A stretch of DNA of 64,000 bases from Fomitopsis serialis (taxonomy: Eukaryota; Basidiomycota; Agaricomycetes; Polyporales; Fomitopsidaceae): NCBI RefSeq assembly GCF_022376445.1, contig NW_025954962.1:806001-870000 (forward strand). The letters are read 5' to 3'. This document shows, piece after piece, positions 10,807 through 23,380 of the stretch. Below the pieces are notes generated by a model. That model made no database searches. It was not told where the DNA came from and saw only the letters and a program-made list of their open reading frames with translations. Both the position numbers and the translations under genes were made by a program. Positions within the stretch are counted from its first letter, which is position 1. Every line of letters begins with the position of its first letter.

Positions 10807-13800
10807 TTAATCCGTCTCGTCCGTATGGTATCCCGCACGCCTCATCGCTCCTAGTATGTGGCGAGCCGCACCCAGATCCTTCTCCAGGCGCAGAATCTCT
10901 ACCTGCTGCTCCATCTCGCGCTGCTTGAATTCGAACGCCGCCATGTTCTTGTAGTCGACCTCTTCTTCCTGGCTCTGCTTGGCGGAGATGGCCTTGACTT
11001 GCTTGACGAGAGCCTTGCAAGCCGCGGTGACAGCCTTCGCAGCGAGTTCCAGGCGTTCCTGAGTCTTCGACATGAGGTTAGCCTTAACACGGGACGCGGC
11101 TACGAGCTGAGCCGTGGCCGCAGCGACCTCGTTCGACGCAACGATGAGCTGCTCCAAGGAGTGCGTGCCGGACAAGACACCATCGGCACTCTCGATGAGG
11201 AGGTTTGTAGCGAAGGCGACCGCGCGGGCTGCGGAGATCAGACCTTCCGTCCAACGGTTGTTGCGCTTGTAGAACTGCTGCGTGGTGCTCGACCCCTTGC
11301 CCTGAGCAACGATCTCCTGCTGCGAGTCGGTGGCTGCTTTGATGAGGCGGGCGATGGCATTCGTGATCGCGAGAGCAGCGGCGAGGATGGAGTCGTGCAC
11401 TTGCAAGTCGACAGCGCTGAAGCGTCCAGAATCCCGAGGACGCGCCATGAGCTCCTGGAGACGCTCCGTCGCGGCCTCGATGGCCTTCGCCGCGCCCAAC
11501 ATCTCGGCCTCCACGATGTCTCCGATGTCTCCATTCGCCTTCGCCAATGCTCCCGACTTGCCGCCCTTCGGGACGAGACCGTCGACGACCTCAGACAGCT
11601 TCGACAACGCATTGCGGACCTCGCCGTTATTCCGCATGGCGACCTCCTTCCGCTGTGACGACTGCGGCAGGAGATCGAGCTTGTAGGATTGAAGGTTGAG
11701 GAAGACCCTCAAACCGACATCGCCAGCTGTCTTGGCTACACCGATCAGCTTGTCGGCAGAATCGTCACCAACGAGACGAGTTATGCCCTTCGTATTGATC
11801 AGGACATCTGACAGAGACTGCGCGAGCTCGTTTGCACCCTTGATTACGTCGACGTGGTCACCACCGACTTCGCCTCCGAGATAAAGGTTAAAGACAGTCG
11901 CGAACTCGGTGGCGTTGTTCATGGCCTTCTCGATCATCGAAAGAGTATATTCAGGCGTGGAATTCAGGTTGCCAGCAGTAGCGGGCGACTCGAGCTCATA
12001 GATAGACTCGTCGACTTTGTGGACGCAAGCTTGCAGAATGGAATCTACAAGGACGGAGGTCAGGCAATGGACAATAACTTCGAAGACACACTTACCAATA
12101 ATCTGGTTGAGCTTCTTCCTGTTGTCCAGGATGAGCGTGTCGATCTGGGCGTTGGTGGTTTCTTCTGATATGCCTTGGTTCTGCGTGCACGTTAGCTAAT
12201 GGACACAACGAACATAACGGATGCGAACCTGCTGAGACTCGTGGAGCTGCTGGATTGTGCTGTCCATGCCCTCCTGGAGAATGGCGATCTCCTGGTCCTT
12301 CTCCTCTCTCAGGCGATCCATGTCGGCAGATGCATTGTCCAGCTTCACGAGAAGGTCATCAATCTGAAGCTGCTTGGCCTAATTCATCCAGTTTGCATGT
12401 CAGTCGAAGCACGACCATCTGAAGCGTCAAGTACCTACCCTCAGTGAATCTTCCAACTCTTGCAATTGCCGGTTAAACTTCGACATGATAGTGGACGTCT
12501 CCGAGCTTTTTGAACGCGACGCATCTTCCGCACGCTCATTGGCGTAGCTCAACTCCCGTCGCACACGGTCAAGCTCGTCTTTGTGACTAGCCTTCTGGCG
12601 ATCCACGTCGAACCTAGCACGATCGCGCTCGCGGATCATATCAGCGAGTTCCAGATTCTTCGACTTCAGGTCCCTCTCCATCCTCTCCATGCGATCAATG
12701 GCTTCCTGGGCTGAGTTGGCTTTCAGCTGCATCTGCTTGAATTTGGCAAGCATGTCGAGATGCTCTGTCCGGAGCTGGCTATACAGCTTCGCAAGCGCCT
12801 CGTACTTGTTACGCCAAAGGGTGACCTGGTCCTGCAGCTGCTTGATCAACTCATCCTTGGACATCATCTGCGCGTTGACGTTGGCAGTAATGCTACCCAA
12901 TTCGCCCTCCAGAGCTTTCACTCGCTGTGCACAGAGGATCAGAAGGAGTCCCGCTACCATTTTACATGACGCTTACTCGATCGTATTGTTCAAGCATCAG
13001 TTGATCGCGCTCGTACTGACCCCGCATGGCCAGTAGTTCTCGCTCGAAGTCTTGAACGTGTGCCGCAGCCTGATTGTTGTATTGCATCATTTGCTGCTGC
13101 ATCAGCTGCTCCTGTGCAGTCGCTCCCTCTCTGCCTGCTCCGCCTGGCGTTGCTCGAATTCCCTACGTTGTTGTTCTTCGAGCTCCAGGCGTCGACGTTC
13201 TTCGGCTTCTCGCGCAGCTAGGAGAGCCGCTTGTTGCTCCTCGTATTGCTTCAGCATGCGCACCTGTTCGTTGATAGCGTTGGCATCCGGCACAGGTGTA
13301 GCTGGCGGTGGCGTCTTGACTGTAGTCGTCGTCGGCCTGGCAGGTAAATCAGGGGCCGTGCCATTGTCCAAGAGATTTGGCGGTTCCTTTGTGATTGAAG
13401 TCAGCAAAGAGCTGGAGATGAATGACTGAGTGACATACTTGACCAAGCTTGGCACATTGATGAGACCTGTGAGATACTTGAGGTTCGAGCACTCGTAGTA
13501 GAATTTGCGCAGCGAGTAGTGGTGGGCGTTGAAACGTTGCCTCAGAGGTTCCAGTGCCTCAGTATCATTGGTCCCTGTATGTCCGTCAGCGCTGCGGATA
13601 GGTCACGCAGCTCTGCAGACTCACTTCGATACATAGCCCGCAGCATGCTGGTAATGAAACGATAAATGCCCCAACTCTCCTTTACAAGTGGGACCAATGC
13701 CGATATGCGACACTCATTGCTGGCGGAGTGACGGAAGTGGGCAAATATCATCTTTTGGAAGGAGTCGATCTGGTCTTGCAGCCCCATGAGGTCGGATATA

Positions 13801-14529
13801 GTCTCATAGCTGTGGCGTGGCGTCAGAGCCCATCTATCGGCCTGCAACGTCGACATACGCACCCTTCGTTAGGATCATCGATACCCTTCAGTGTCACGTA
13901 CTCCTCGTACTCGAACAATCCATTGAACTCAGGTCTAAGCCGATGGAACCTGAGCTTAGCCAGGATGAATTGGACATATGCCCTGATCAACGGTCCGTAG
14001 CCTGCCGCGTACGTTCAGCTACATGGCTAACCACATTGTCTCCTGTGATGACCTACCCTTAGGACTGTCGTGGCCCACGGTGCGCGCGCAGGTTTCTAGC
14101 CAACCGGTTTGACCATGAGCCTCTTTGATCGTCTGTCAGAGTCTGAGGTCAATGACTGATAGATAGAGAAGTCGTGGTCACGCACAACTGGGTGCCCTCC
14201 TGCAAGACCTTATGCACCGTGATGAGGGCTTTGAACGTCTGCACTTCATCGGCCAGGATAGGTTGCACACGCAGGCCGGTCCAGAAGGAGATGGACGAGT
14301 GATAATCCCATGTGTAGACGATAGCCTCTATGATCGAACGGTCAGCGTCACCGGACAGCAGTACATACGATAGCGCACTCCGGACGTGTTTCTGCTTCGG
14401 GGCAGTCTCATCTGGGTTGGTCGCTTTCTTGATGTTGACAACAGCTCTGCTTCAGCTTTGTCCCTGTCTACCGGCCGTGTTGGATAATGGACTTCATCGT
14501 GCTCAGTTCATAGCGAGAGCGTTGTCCAT
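10807..14529 (-). CDS. SLA2: Endocytic actin-clathrin adaptor Sla2/End4 (HIP1R family)
   Basis: Links clathrin-coated pits to actin during endocytosis. N-terminal ANTH domain (about 14450-13480) shows KATNPDETAPKQKHVR, then AIVYTWDYHSS and QPILADEVQTFKALITVHK, and later FEYEEYVTLKGIDDPNEGYE. A Gln/Glu-rich linker follows (about 13400-13100), then a long coiled coil (13030-12180). The C-terminal talin-like THATCH/I-LWEQ actin-binding core (11937-10807) carries VFNLYLGGEVGGDHVD, a long helical bundle and a C-terminal latch. At least eight short introns are required. The first exon is uncertain: the only ATG with the expected MDNALAMN context (14529) runs into TGA after eight codons without a GT donor. 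It is divergent from SHY1. Confidence 0.92.
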
Positions 14530-14838
14530 ACGACCTGCGTCCTGGTCAGTACCTCAGCGCGCATGATTGCATGAATTAAGTCCTACATGGTTGCAACTTG
14601 CTAGCTCCTGGGCCCTAAGCAGAGTGATGGAGGCAGACGACAACGCGAACGACGCCAAGGGCACTGCGTACGCAGTATGGTGCTGAGCTCACTGACGAGA
14701 GCGCTCAAGACAGCCACAGCACGGGGCGTTTCGCGCGGCGTTCTCCGCCGCCACTGGCACATCCTTCGCCGACTCCGTCCACCACCCTCTGCTCTGCAGC
14801 ACATTAACCATTGCTTGTGTTCTCTTAGACGTGCGAAC

Positions 14839-15881
14839 ATGCTCGCATCACTGCGCGCGACTACTCGATGGATAAGGCCCTTCCTCCGTCTCAAGCCACA
14901 TAAACCTCACGCTCCTTCGGGTCTTCGCATGGAGTCGACTACATCACCCTCGACTTATCTGTGAAGAGGAGCGTTGGATAACGCCGACCATGGTCCTTGT
15001 TGGATTCATACCAATATTTACCTTCGCACTGGGGACATGGCAGGTGCAACGACTCAAGTGGAAAGTAGCCCTGATCGATGAGCTGGAGGAGAAACTGCAA
15101 AGGGAACCCATGACCCTGCCTAAGCGAATAAAGTGCGAGGCCTATTCTTTGGTTCCAAGGTACCGATTGCCTCACACTTCGTATTTGTTTGAAAAGTCTC
15201 AATGCCATCCCGGATTTCGCGTTCCGCAAGGTCATGTTGAAGGGCCATTGGGACACCAAGCACGCCGTGCTATTGGGCCCTCGAGTTCGTAACGGGACCA
15301 ATGGCTATCATTTGGTGGTACCTTTGGTACGTGAAAATGGCTCCACTGTCCTGGTGGATCGCGGGTTTGTGTCGAAGGAGCTGGCGGATTCATGCAAAAG
15401 CCACCTCGAGAGCGGTGAAGTCGAAATTCTCGGCATGCTACGGACGTCCCACGTGCGAAACAACTTCACGCCCGACAACCATCCTGAGAGGAATGAGTGG
15501 TATTGGGCTGATGTGGACGCGATGGCAGAGTACGCGGGCGGAGAGAAGGCTGGCGTGCAGCCAGTGTTCATAGAAGAGATCTTCGGTGCGCATCGAGCGA
15601 GGTAACTGCGAGTGTGAGTACCCCTTGCTCACGAACGTACCAGAGGGCCATGCGGGGGATATATCGTCCCGCTTGAATCATGGCATACCTATAGGAAGGG
15701 CTCCAGTTGTAGATGTGAGGAATTCGCATGCCTCATACGTCGCTACTTGGTACGTCGCCACGGCTTCGCTCGCTCGTTTCAGCTAATGCTCTGTAGGTAT
15801 GCGCTGTCTGCCTTCACGAGCGTAATGTTCGTTCGACTAATGATGAAGCGGCGACAAACGAGGATGCGGGTTCCTCGTTGA
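14839..15881 (+). CDS. SHY1: Cytochrome c oxidase assembly protein Shy1/SURF1, mitochondrial
   Basis: Inner-membrane factor for haem A insertion and Cox1 maturation in complex IV. The N-terminus (MLASLRATTRWIRPFLRL) is Arg-rich like a mitochondrial presequence; an in-frame ATG at 14677 would add 54 basic residues and cannot be excluded. The first membrane helix ends in the signature FALGTWQVQRLKWK (about 15020-15065). The intermembrane-space domain follows with GHWDTKHAVLLGPR and LVDRGFVSKE, and the second helix appears near the end after the conserved ATWYALSAFTSVMF. Introns at about 14920-14966, 15131-15195, 15585-15640 and 15752-15796 restore one continuous frame. No frame error is seen. 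Confidence 0.9.
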
Positions 15882-16345
15882 GCCACGCTAAATGTCTTGG
15901 TCGGCTCAGGTTGACAGTACTCCTTCGTCTGCGAGTACTCGAATAGTGGATGTGGATATATATCATATCTGCTTCCGTCTGTCGTAGCGATCGCATCTCA
16001 TACCAAGAATCGCAGAACACATCATGGAAACGTCGTGGATGTCGATGAGTGCTGAGTGCCATATTAACATTCATTGTATCATACCTATTATCCGGCGGCA
16101 TGACGTCACATGATAAGTAGGTATGCCCGCCGCTTGTGGGCTGCCCATTGTTCTCGAGCAGCACAAAGGGAATCCCATAAAGCCGGCAACGGCTTGCCTA
16201 CCGGATCAACATTTATTTCAAACGGCATGCCACTCGAGCTAACTTGGGAAAATTTATAGTGGTTCGTATGCCACATTTCCGACGCCCCACTCACTCTACT
16301 AGATTGAAGTTCTGACTACCAAGTTTCATTTGGGTTCAAACGGAC
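15882..16345. other. Intergenic region
   Basis: No open frame with coding character and no RNA gene recognised. Contains stop-rich sequence between SHY1 and the following weak gene. Confidence 0.5.
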
Positions 16346-17406
16346 ATGCCTGCCTCGTTCTACCAGTTCCCGTCGTCAGTCTTTCGTCTTTCCGCAGAGT
16401 CCTCGGGCCGGTCGTGGCCAATGTACGATGCTCGTCAGCCACGAACTCGCAAGGCCGGTACATTCGGCTCGCGGGGTCAAGCTGCCGCCATCCATGTTCG
16501 CAAAAGGCTCCAGAAGGAGAAACAAGAGCATCGCAATACCAATGAACAAGTCAAGGCGGAGGGGCCTCGGAAATCTTTCTCTCGAGAGGCGGCAGGTGAG
16601 CTTCCATGAACTACGCGTCGCACAATCGCTGACGGCCACAACGCAGATGCGCTTGCAATTGGAAATGTATCCCGAGCCCTGCAATTGCAACAACGTGCCC
16701 AAGTGGCGGCCTCCTTCGCTTCCGGTCTGGTGTCAACGGCCAGCGAACCACGCTCGCCATCACTACATATATCTGGACGATCTTCACCCACCGCGTCTCT
16801 TGTGTCGCTATCGGGCGATTCGGGTTATGAGGAGACACTGGGGAGCATTCTTCCCAGGACGATCTTGATGTACCTGTGTCTGGTTTGTTTCTTGCTTGAC
16901 AGTACGATACACCGCTGATCGATGCGCAGTATGCCGTATTCTACGTGGCTCCGGTTCCGAATTGCCGGGGAGTCCAGCCGTTCCATATACCCACATCAAC
17001 AAGCCGGACTATGCGAACAGACGCCACGCCCGGCCTCACTGCTCAGCGAGCGTCTCGTGCGAGAAACAAGCTATCCCTCACCGCGTCAGCCTTTACGATG
17101 GTCACAGGACATCGGAAGGGCGTCCGTCTCTGGGTATCCTCGCTCCTTTTATCCAACTCGTCGCAGACCTCGGCGGGGGAACCATGCGTCTTGCCTCTAA
17201 CCAGACGCCTGGCACCACTGCCTCGCTTCGATCCCTTCATGAGGACACGATCGGAGTCACTCTCTTCAATCATCCATGCTCCCAACACTATACTCACGGG
17301 CCGCACCGATCTCGTGTGTTTTACGAGGTCTGTGCGGAAGTGCAAGACGACGGGAAATATTAAGGGGGCATATCGACTCGATGTAGGCCATATGCGCTGC
17401 CAGTAG
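16346..17406 (+). CDS. Weakly supported orphan gene
   Basis: Exon 1 (16346 to about 16592) encodes a basic protein beginning MPASFYQFPSSVFRLSAESS and ends on a good GTGAGC donor; a second exon from about 16646 reads ALAIGNVSRALQLQQRAQVA and a Ser-rich stretch to about 16880, with a further GT...AG pair at about 16882-16928. Beyond that three frames stay open and none is clearly better, so the 3' part and the stop (17406 or 17363) are uncertain. I do not recognise the protein. Lost bases elsewhere in the window make a hidden frameshift here likely. It could also be a non-coding transcript. Confidence 0.35.
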
Positions 17407-17902
17407 GATCGAGTCGCTTCTACATGCCTCCATATAGGAACATAACTTATGCCTACTTATCATTGGATGACGATTCACGCTTATGTATAATAAAGTGGCA
17501 CAGTACAATACTTCGTTGTTCGCGGTGTTCAGAAGATGAGAGTCGGTTCATAGTACCGACACTATTGTAAGCAGTCTATGCGCATGTATAGACGCCCGTA
17601 TTGTGGCATTCATGTGATTCGCGGTGCAAAGCCATTTCTGGGACAGTTCTGAGTTGCACAACCTGAGACGCAGCTACCGTAGCAGTGAAGCCAACACCGC
17701 GTTCTACCCATCTCGGTCAGCTCAGCGACCTGATTCTATGCTCGACTGCAACGACAAGTCTGGGGATATCTGACAGAGGCTCCTGCTGCGCTCCCCCCGC
17801 TTACTTACCACAACGCACACCGGTCCAGGATCCTTTAGTCAACGTCTCCCGCGTCGCCTCTTGGCTTCCATATCGTAACTTGGCCGGCAAGGCGCCACGT
17901 TG
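17407..17902. other. Intergenic region
   Basis: Promoter region of the following plus-strand gene. I see no coding frame and no RNA gene. Confidence 0.5.
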
Positions 17903-20900
17903 ATGGCAGAGGCCGGTCCCTCGTCTCCAAGTCGTACTTTCTCCAGTGGTACCAGCAGTCCAAATGCATCAGCCAGGAGTTCGAAGCAGCTTCGCGTTCA
18001 ATTTCCTGCCGAAGAAGACGGTTCGAGCGCAGGGGATAGTATCTCCTACAGGGTGCACCCCATAGGCCTTGGACCGCCTCCAGCGCCGCGCAAGGCCATC
18101 GCTAGCTCGAGTGGAGACATCCCTCCCTCTACCTCTGCTCGCCTCCTTGATGATTCACGTCGTCGCGTTCGTTCTGCGGACGCGTTCCCGGCTTTGGCTT
18201 CGCAGTCCATGATCTTGGAGAACGGCGACACTACTCGATACGCGAGAACGTCTCGGCCGAACAGGAGGAGTATCAGGAAAGACAGAGGGTTGCCGAATTC
18301 GACTCTTGACGGCAGAGGGGACCTTGCCCAATCTTCAGCGTTCTCGGACGAGTACGACCTCTGTGAGTAAGCTGACTCCATGGTCTTTAACAATAGCTGA
18401 TGTCCTCCAAAGCTCGCGAAGGCATGTCTGACCTTCGCATCATAGTCTAGGCCGCTTTGTCTGAGCATAACGCTTTAGATCCCAGGATCGTTGAGGATGT
18501 CCAACGCGCCATTCGTCTGAAGCAACGCCGTGAGGCTCGCCTCAGGTCGCAGTCAACCCACATCCCGAACGACGCACAGTCCAAAGGCGATGCTGTCAAT
18601 GCACCCCGTCTATCCTCTCCTATACGTATCTCAGACCAGAATCCGTCATCAACGGCGCCATCATCTGGAACTGGGAGCATTGATTCGGAGGTCGACTTTA
18701 GTCCGTCAGTGGGCACCGTACCCCCGCATCCTGTCCCCTTGTCCGCCAACGATGGGGCAACCCTGGATTGGGCGGGCTCAGCCTCCGAGGATGACAGGGA
18801 CAAGCGCTGGCCTCTGCATCTTCACAGGCGAAAGCGGGACAGATTTACAGCAGCATCCAGCCGGGCTGTGGTAGAGAAGCAAGAGACCTTATACTCAGGT
18901 AATGGGATGTTATGTTGATATCACGACGTCTCTCATCTGTCCCGTAGACAAGCTCGCCCGCATCAAGTCCAAGGTCACTCCACTGACGCTGCGCAAAGCT
19001 ACCATGACCAAGGACCAGCTGGAAAGGCGATATCAAATGTTACTGCCTGGGCGAAATTCACGCACAGCTTCCCTCAATCTGCTGGAGGTCGCGCGCTGGT
19101 ACGATAGGCAGGAGCCTGGGGCTAAGGCTGCTCTGGACAAAGCGGAACCTTTGACGTGGTTGAAGCATCTATTGGATAGGCGTCCGCAACGATTCCCGCG
19201 TATTCCATGGCATCTCACTGCGCTCATCATGGAAGAGTACGCCAAGACTCGCATCAGTCATCATCCAATGGCGACTATTCCAGAGGACGGCATTCCTTCG
19301 AAGACTCCTTCTCCGACAGCATTGTCCCAGCAAGAACCGAAATCTCCTTCTAGTGGTTCATGGTCCTGGAACCCTTCCCCTCGCTTCCTGGACACGTCTA
19401 CAAGGCGCTCGTCTTACGACCAACAGGTCTCATTCGAACCGCATATTGAGTCCAGCCGCGATTCCATTGGTGCAGAGTCGAGGCCGAGCAGCGAAGGCTT
19501 CACAAGACACTGGAGGCATTCACTCCCAGCCGGGGCGACGGAGTCCGCGCCGAGCTCGATATATAGCGGTCAGCAGAACGGCGAATCACCCCACAGACGA
19601 CATCATCTGCGGAACCTTGCAAAGCGCTTTCGTGGCAGGGGATATGACAGCGAAGATGCGGTATCGTCACGGCGAAACTCGTTGTCGGAGCAGAGCGTGT
19701 CTGGGGACGCCGGGGACAAGCTGGTCAAGCCAAGACCACCCAGTAGGACATCCAGCTCACGTCTCCGGTCACCGGAGTTCTCAGAGCCAGAGAAGGAGCG
19801 AACGATGCCTACGGAAGAGAGCAAACCTGATGACGAGGCCGGGATTGTCACGATCACGGTCTCTCCTCCGCGAAACGATCCTGATGATGGTACTCCACGA
19901 GCCGACAGTGCTAATGTACCTGCTGAGCCCCCGGTATCGCCTATGCGTCGTGCGATTCCTCGACGGAGAATACGTACATCTCTACCTTCGTCTCAGCGGA
20001 TATTCCAGGACGAGAGGGAGAAACGGCAACGTGAGGTTGATGAAGCGGTCGAACACCAGCAATATGAACAAAAGGCCCAGTACGTGTGTCAAAATTGTAT
20101 TGTGTTCGTATTCTCATCCTTTGTGGCAGGATTTTGGAAGATGCTCGAACACAGAACCATCGCACTCAACAACTCCTACAGCGTGTCACCGCGAGTGTTC
20201 GAGAGTACGATTCCGTTCAGTCGGGCATGAGTGCTGCGCTTGGCATGCCGTTCGCAAGGCTTCCTCCAGATGTCCTGGAAGCGTTCTCCCGTGATCCGTC
20301 CGCGTTCACAAGTGGCACGCGCCATAATCGAGGCTGGAGAGCGGTCGAGGACGTGCACGACCGCGTGTATCGACAACGCAAGATTCTCCGTAACTTTGCG
20401 AAGCGACTGCTGTCGACTCGAGTGACTCGGAGCCGCCAGAGTCTGTCTTCGAGCAACCTGTGGACTCTTTGACAAAGTCGCTTGCCGAGTTGGAGAAACA
20501 TAAGGGGCGCGTCACCTCACAGCTGGAGAAAGTCACAGAGCTCCTCATCGGCGTGCGTCATACACACAAGGCCGTCAAGAAGGGTTATAATGACACTCTG
20601 GCTCATACTTCGCTGGTGTATCCTGAGGTATGTCTCAAGATTCTGCTAATCGTGGACATGCTTCTGATGACCGCTCAGCTGTCATACGCCGTCGCTCTTG
20701 AAGAGAGTTATCGTAACCACTACCAGCAACTGTGGGATATTGGTCTTGACGCACTCACTCTCTTGCTCGACACCGTGACACCGTTCTGGCGCAACTATGG
20801 CAAGGTCATAGGTCAGGATGTCCAAGATTTTCTGATCATCCCATGGTACCGGAACGAGTTCACCGGAGAGGCGAGACGATATCCCATCGAAGGTTTTCCG

Positions 20901-21173
20901 ATCCGTTCGCTTCGACATTGGATCGGCTTGCTTTGCCTCTCGCTCCTTAGTCTTTGTGTTACGTTCCTGCAAGTGCGCGCTGCGTACGAGTTGACTCTAA
21001 ATTGGGGTCTGCCATGGATCACTCACGCCGGGTTGTGGTGGTTGATCTTCCCGGTCTACACTATTGGGTTGTTGATTCAGTGGTGTGCTGTGCTTCTGGA
21101 GGTTTGCATTGTCGCTGCGCAGTCGGGTGTGGTAGTTTGGTGGATGGGTTGGGCTGTCAAGATTCTCACTTAG
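17903..21173 (+). CDS. Large fungal protein with C-terminal membrane helices
   Basis: Unrecognised protein of roughly 950 residues. The N-terminal two thirds are Ser/Arg/Pro-rich and probably disordered, with a more ordered block (about 18950-19260) containing TLRKATMTKDQLERRYQMLL and EPLTWLKHLLDRR. A helical, likely coiled-coil region follows (20030-20620), and the last 100 residues hold about three hydrophobic helices (HWIGLLCLSLLSLCVTFLQV, GLWWLIFPVYTIGLLIQWCA and a terminal helix). This points to a tail-embedded membrane protein with a long cytosolic arm. Introns lie near 18362-18450, 18898-18948, 20081-20130 and 20626-20680. The frame slips by one base near 20408-20415, fitting a missing base. 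It converges on the zinc-finger gene, 114 bp between stops. Confidence 0.75.
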
Positions 21174-21287
21174 GGCCTTCGGTACGCTGCTCGTATTCTG
21201 CTGTTTGCGCATTGCTGTCGTCGTTACACTATCTTTATTAGTTACGGTCGCTACAAATACAGCTCCAGCTGGTAATCGTACAATACA

Positions 21288-23344
21288 TCAACTGTGGTTC
21301 TCCATGTCATGATCCGTCGTTTGTGGTGCGGGAGACTGTGGTCGTACAATAACCGGAACAATTTCGGTCGTAGTCGTCAGACGCGTGGCGTCTCTGGAAG
21401 GAGTCTGAGGAGACGATGTAGCAGCAGCCGGCGCTGCTACGTTGTATGAGTTGGATCCCGCATAGGTCCAAGGCTGGTGACTCGAGGTAGTGATGGGAAC
21501 TGCGTGAGCCTGAGACTGATTAAGATGCGCGCCAGTATCACTGGCTCTTCCCGCACTGATACAGGATTTGCAGTATCCTACGAGGGGTCAGTATGTAAGA
21601 CAAGACGACACATAACACGTACTGCCGAAGTTGAGCAACGGCACATCAGGTCGGCCACAAGACCAGCACGCAATGGGAATAGGAGGTTCTGCCACTTTAG
21701 GCTTCGACTTGTGTTTGCTAGGGCTCTTGCTTGTCGGTTGGACGGGCAGTGACCTGCTTTGGGTCGTGTCCCGTTGTTTCCGTGAAGCCTTCCTTCTACT
21801 TCTCGTAGTGTCCGCGTTACTCGGCATGACCGGCTTCGTATTGTAGCGGGGCGGTACAGCCTAAGATGGTCGGTCAATACCTCAATCACTGAATTGTACT
21901 AGGGGTCAACAGAACATACATTTTTAAGTTGCTCGATAAGTGGTCCATCTGGCAACTGATATTGCAGGTATATCCGCGGGGGCGCCTTTTCAGCCTGCGA
22001 GAATGAGTACTGCAACAAAGTAATACATCAGGTGAGCTCACAATCTCTCTCAAGGCTTCCTTGCTCTTCGCTATGCCCTCTTCACCTCCAGACCATTTCA
22101 GCAATAGCTCCCAAAGCGCTTGCGGCACCCTCGAGATGTTGATAGAGACTACATGGGGTGCAGTGGTGGTGGCTGTCTTCTCAGAAGACTCCGTTGGTTG
22201 CGAACCTGCAGACTGTATGACAGTCGAGAGCAAGACATCGGAGAGACTGTGCGCATCTCGTCTCTCACACACAGCGGGCCCTCGAGGTATGATCCACCGA
22301 TCAGAGGGCTTCTCCTGGAACTCGATCACAATGTCGAACTCCCGCATCTGGAGCGCGGAATCAATGGGATGTCGTGCCTCTGCTACTCCAAGTGTTCCAG
22401 TTATCCCTGCGGTTGATGGCTGCCCTGATACAGGCCCCGGCTGCTGGGCTGCGCTTAGAGACCGAATCATCTGTCCAAGCGTTTCTGCTGTTCCTCAGTT
22501 GCCTTCCCTGCAGTAGCCAGATGCAAGAGCTTCTTGAGAGCGGGGTCCGTTAAAGCTGCCGTGCTTACTTGAGAGACCAAGTCTGGAGTTACAGTGACGC
22601 CTATGTCGGAGGAATCCTTGCGCATGTTGGGTCTCCCAGTCAGGGCGGAGACGGCAACCTGGGCTGTGGAGAGTTGCGTGTCAGCTTGTTGAATGCCATG
22701 CATATGGTATGTATGGTATGAGGGAGCTTGACCAGTTGGATGTTCAGGACCTGCAGATGCGTCCGGCAGATAGTAGACTTCGTAGAACGTAGTGTCAGGG
22801 AAGATGTGTGGCCCAATCCTCACATCGTATCGTCCATAAACCTTGATGCTGTGAGGCGGAGGTACTATCTCTGGTGCTTTCCACCCCGGGCTTTGGCAGA
22901 GAATTTCCGAAATGCGGAGGATAGCCATTTATTGCGTGCTATGGAAGGCGTCGTTCAAGCTACGATCATCGATGCCAACGGCGGCAACTTACACTGTGTG
23001 AGAGATTGAAAGACCGCAAAACTAGTAGGGAAGAGGCGCCAATGTGACTATTATCCCAGTAAGCATAAGTGAGTGGGACGTACCTCTGAGCTACGCTCCG
23101 TAACTCCTGCGGTTCATCATCTGAAGCCTCTGAGTCGCTGTGGCTGTCCAGCTCCCAACCGGGGTGGGACCGACGGGGAGCATTTTCGGGTCCGTGGGGC
23201 CGGTGAGTGTATACTTTGGACCTGAAGCTGGACCTGGGTCGCGCAGGAGACGATGGTCGCATCCAGGAAGGCGACGCGCCGTTGCTCACGATGAGATCTG
23301 GAGCTTGAAGAAGCGCCCATCCGCGTCTTTGCTGGAACGCTCAT
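21288..23344 (-). CDS. Putative nuclear protein with a C-terminal CxxC-x13-CxxC zinc finger
   Basis: Family not recognised. The middle part is well ordered (SIKVYGRYDVRIGPHIFPD at about 22820-22850; FDIVIEFQEKPSDRWIIP at about 22310-22360; ALWELLLKWSGGEEGIAKSK at about 22055-22120). A basic linker (TRSRRKASRKQRD) precedes CWSCGRPDVPLLNFGRYCKSC, split by an intron at about 21580-21624, which gives two CxxC pairs 13 residues apart and could bind one zinc. The architecture suggests a chromatin or transcription factor. The N-terminus (MSVPAKTRMGASSSSRSHRE, start 23344) changes frame near 23290, so the start is tentative. It is head-to-head with BDP1, with only 36 bp between the two start codons. 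Confidence 0.7.
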
Positions 23345-23380
23345 CTCATCAGACCCCTGGGCATTGCACCGTCGTGCATC

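Noticed and set aside
10858..11658. 266-codon plus-strand ORF
   Set aside because: Antisense of the strongly conserved SLA2 THATCH domain.
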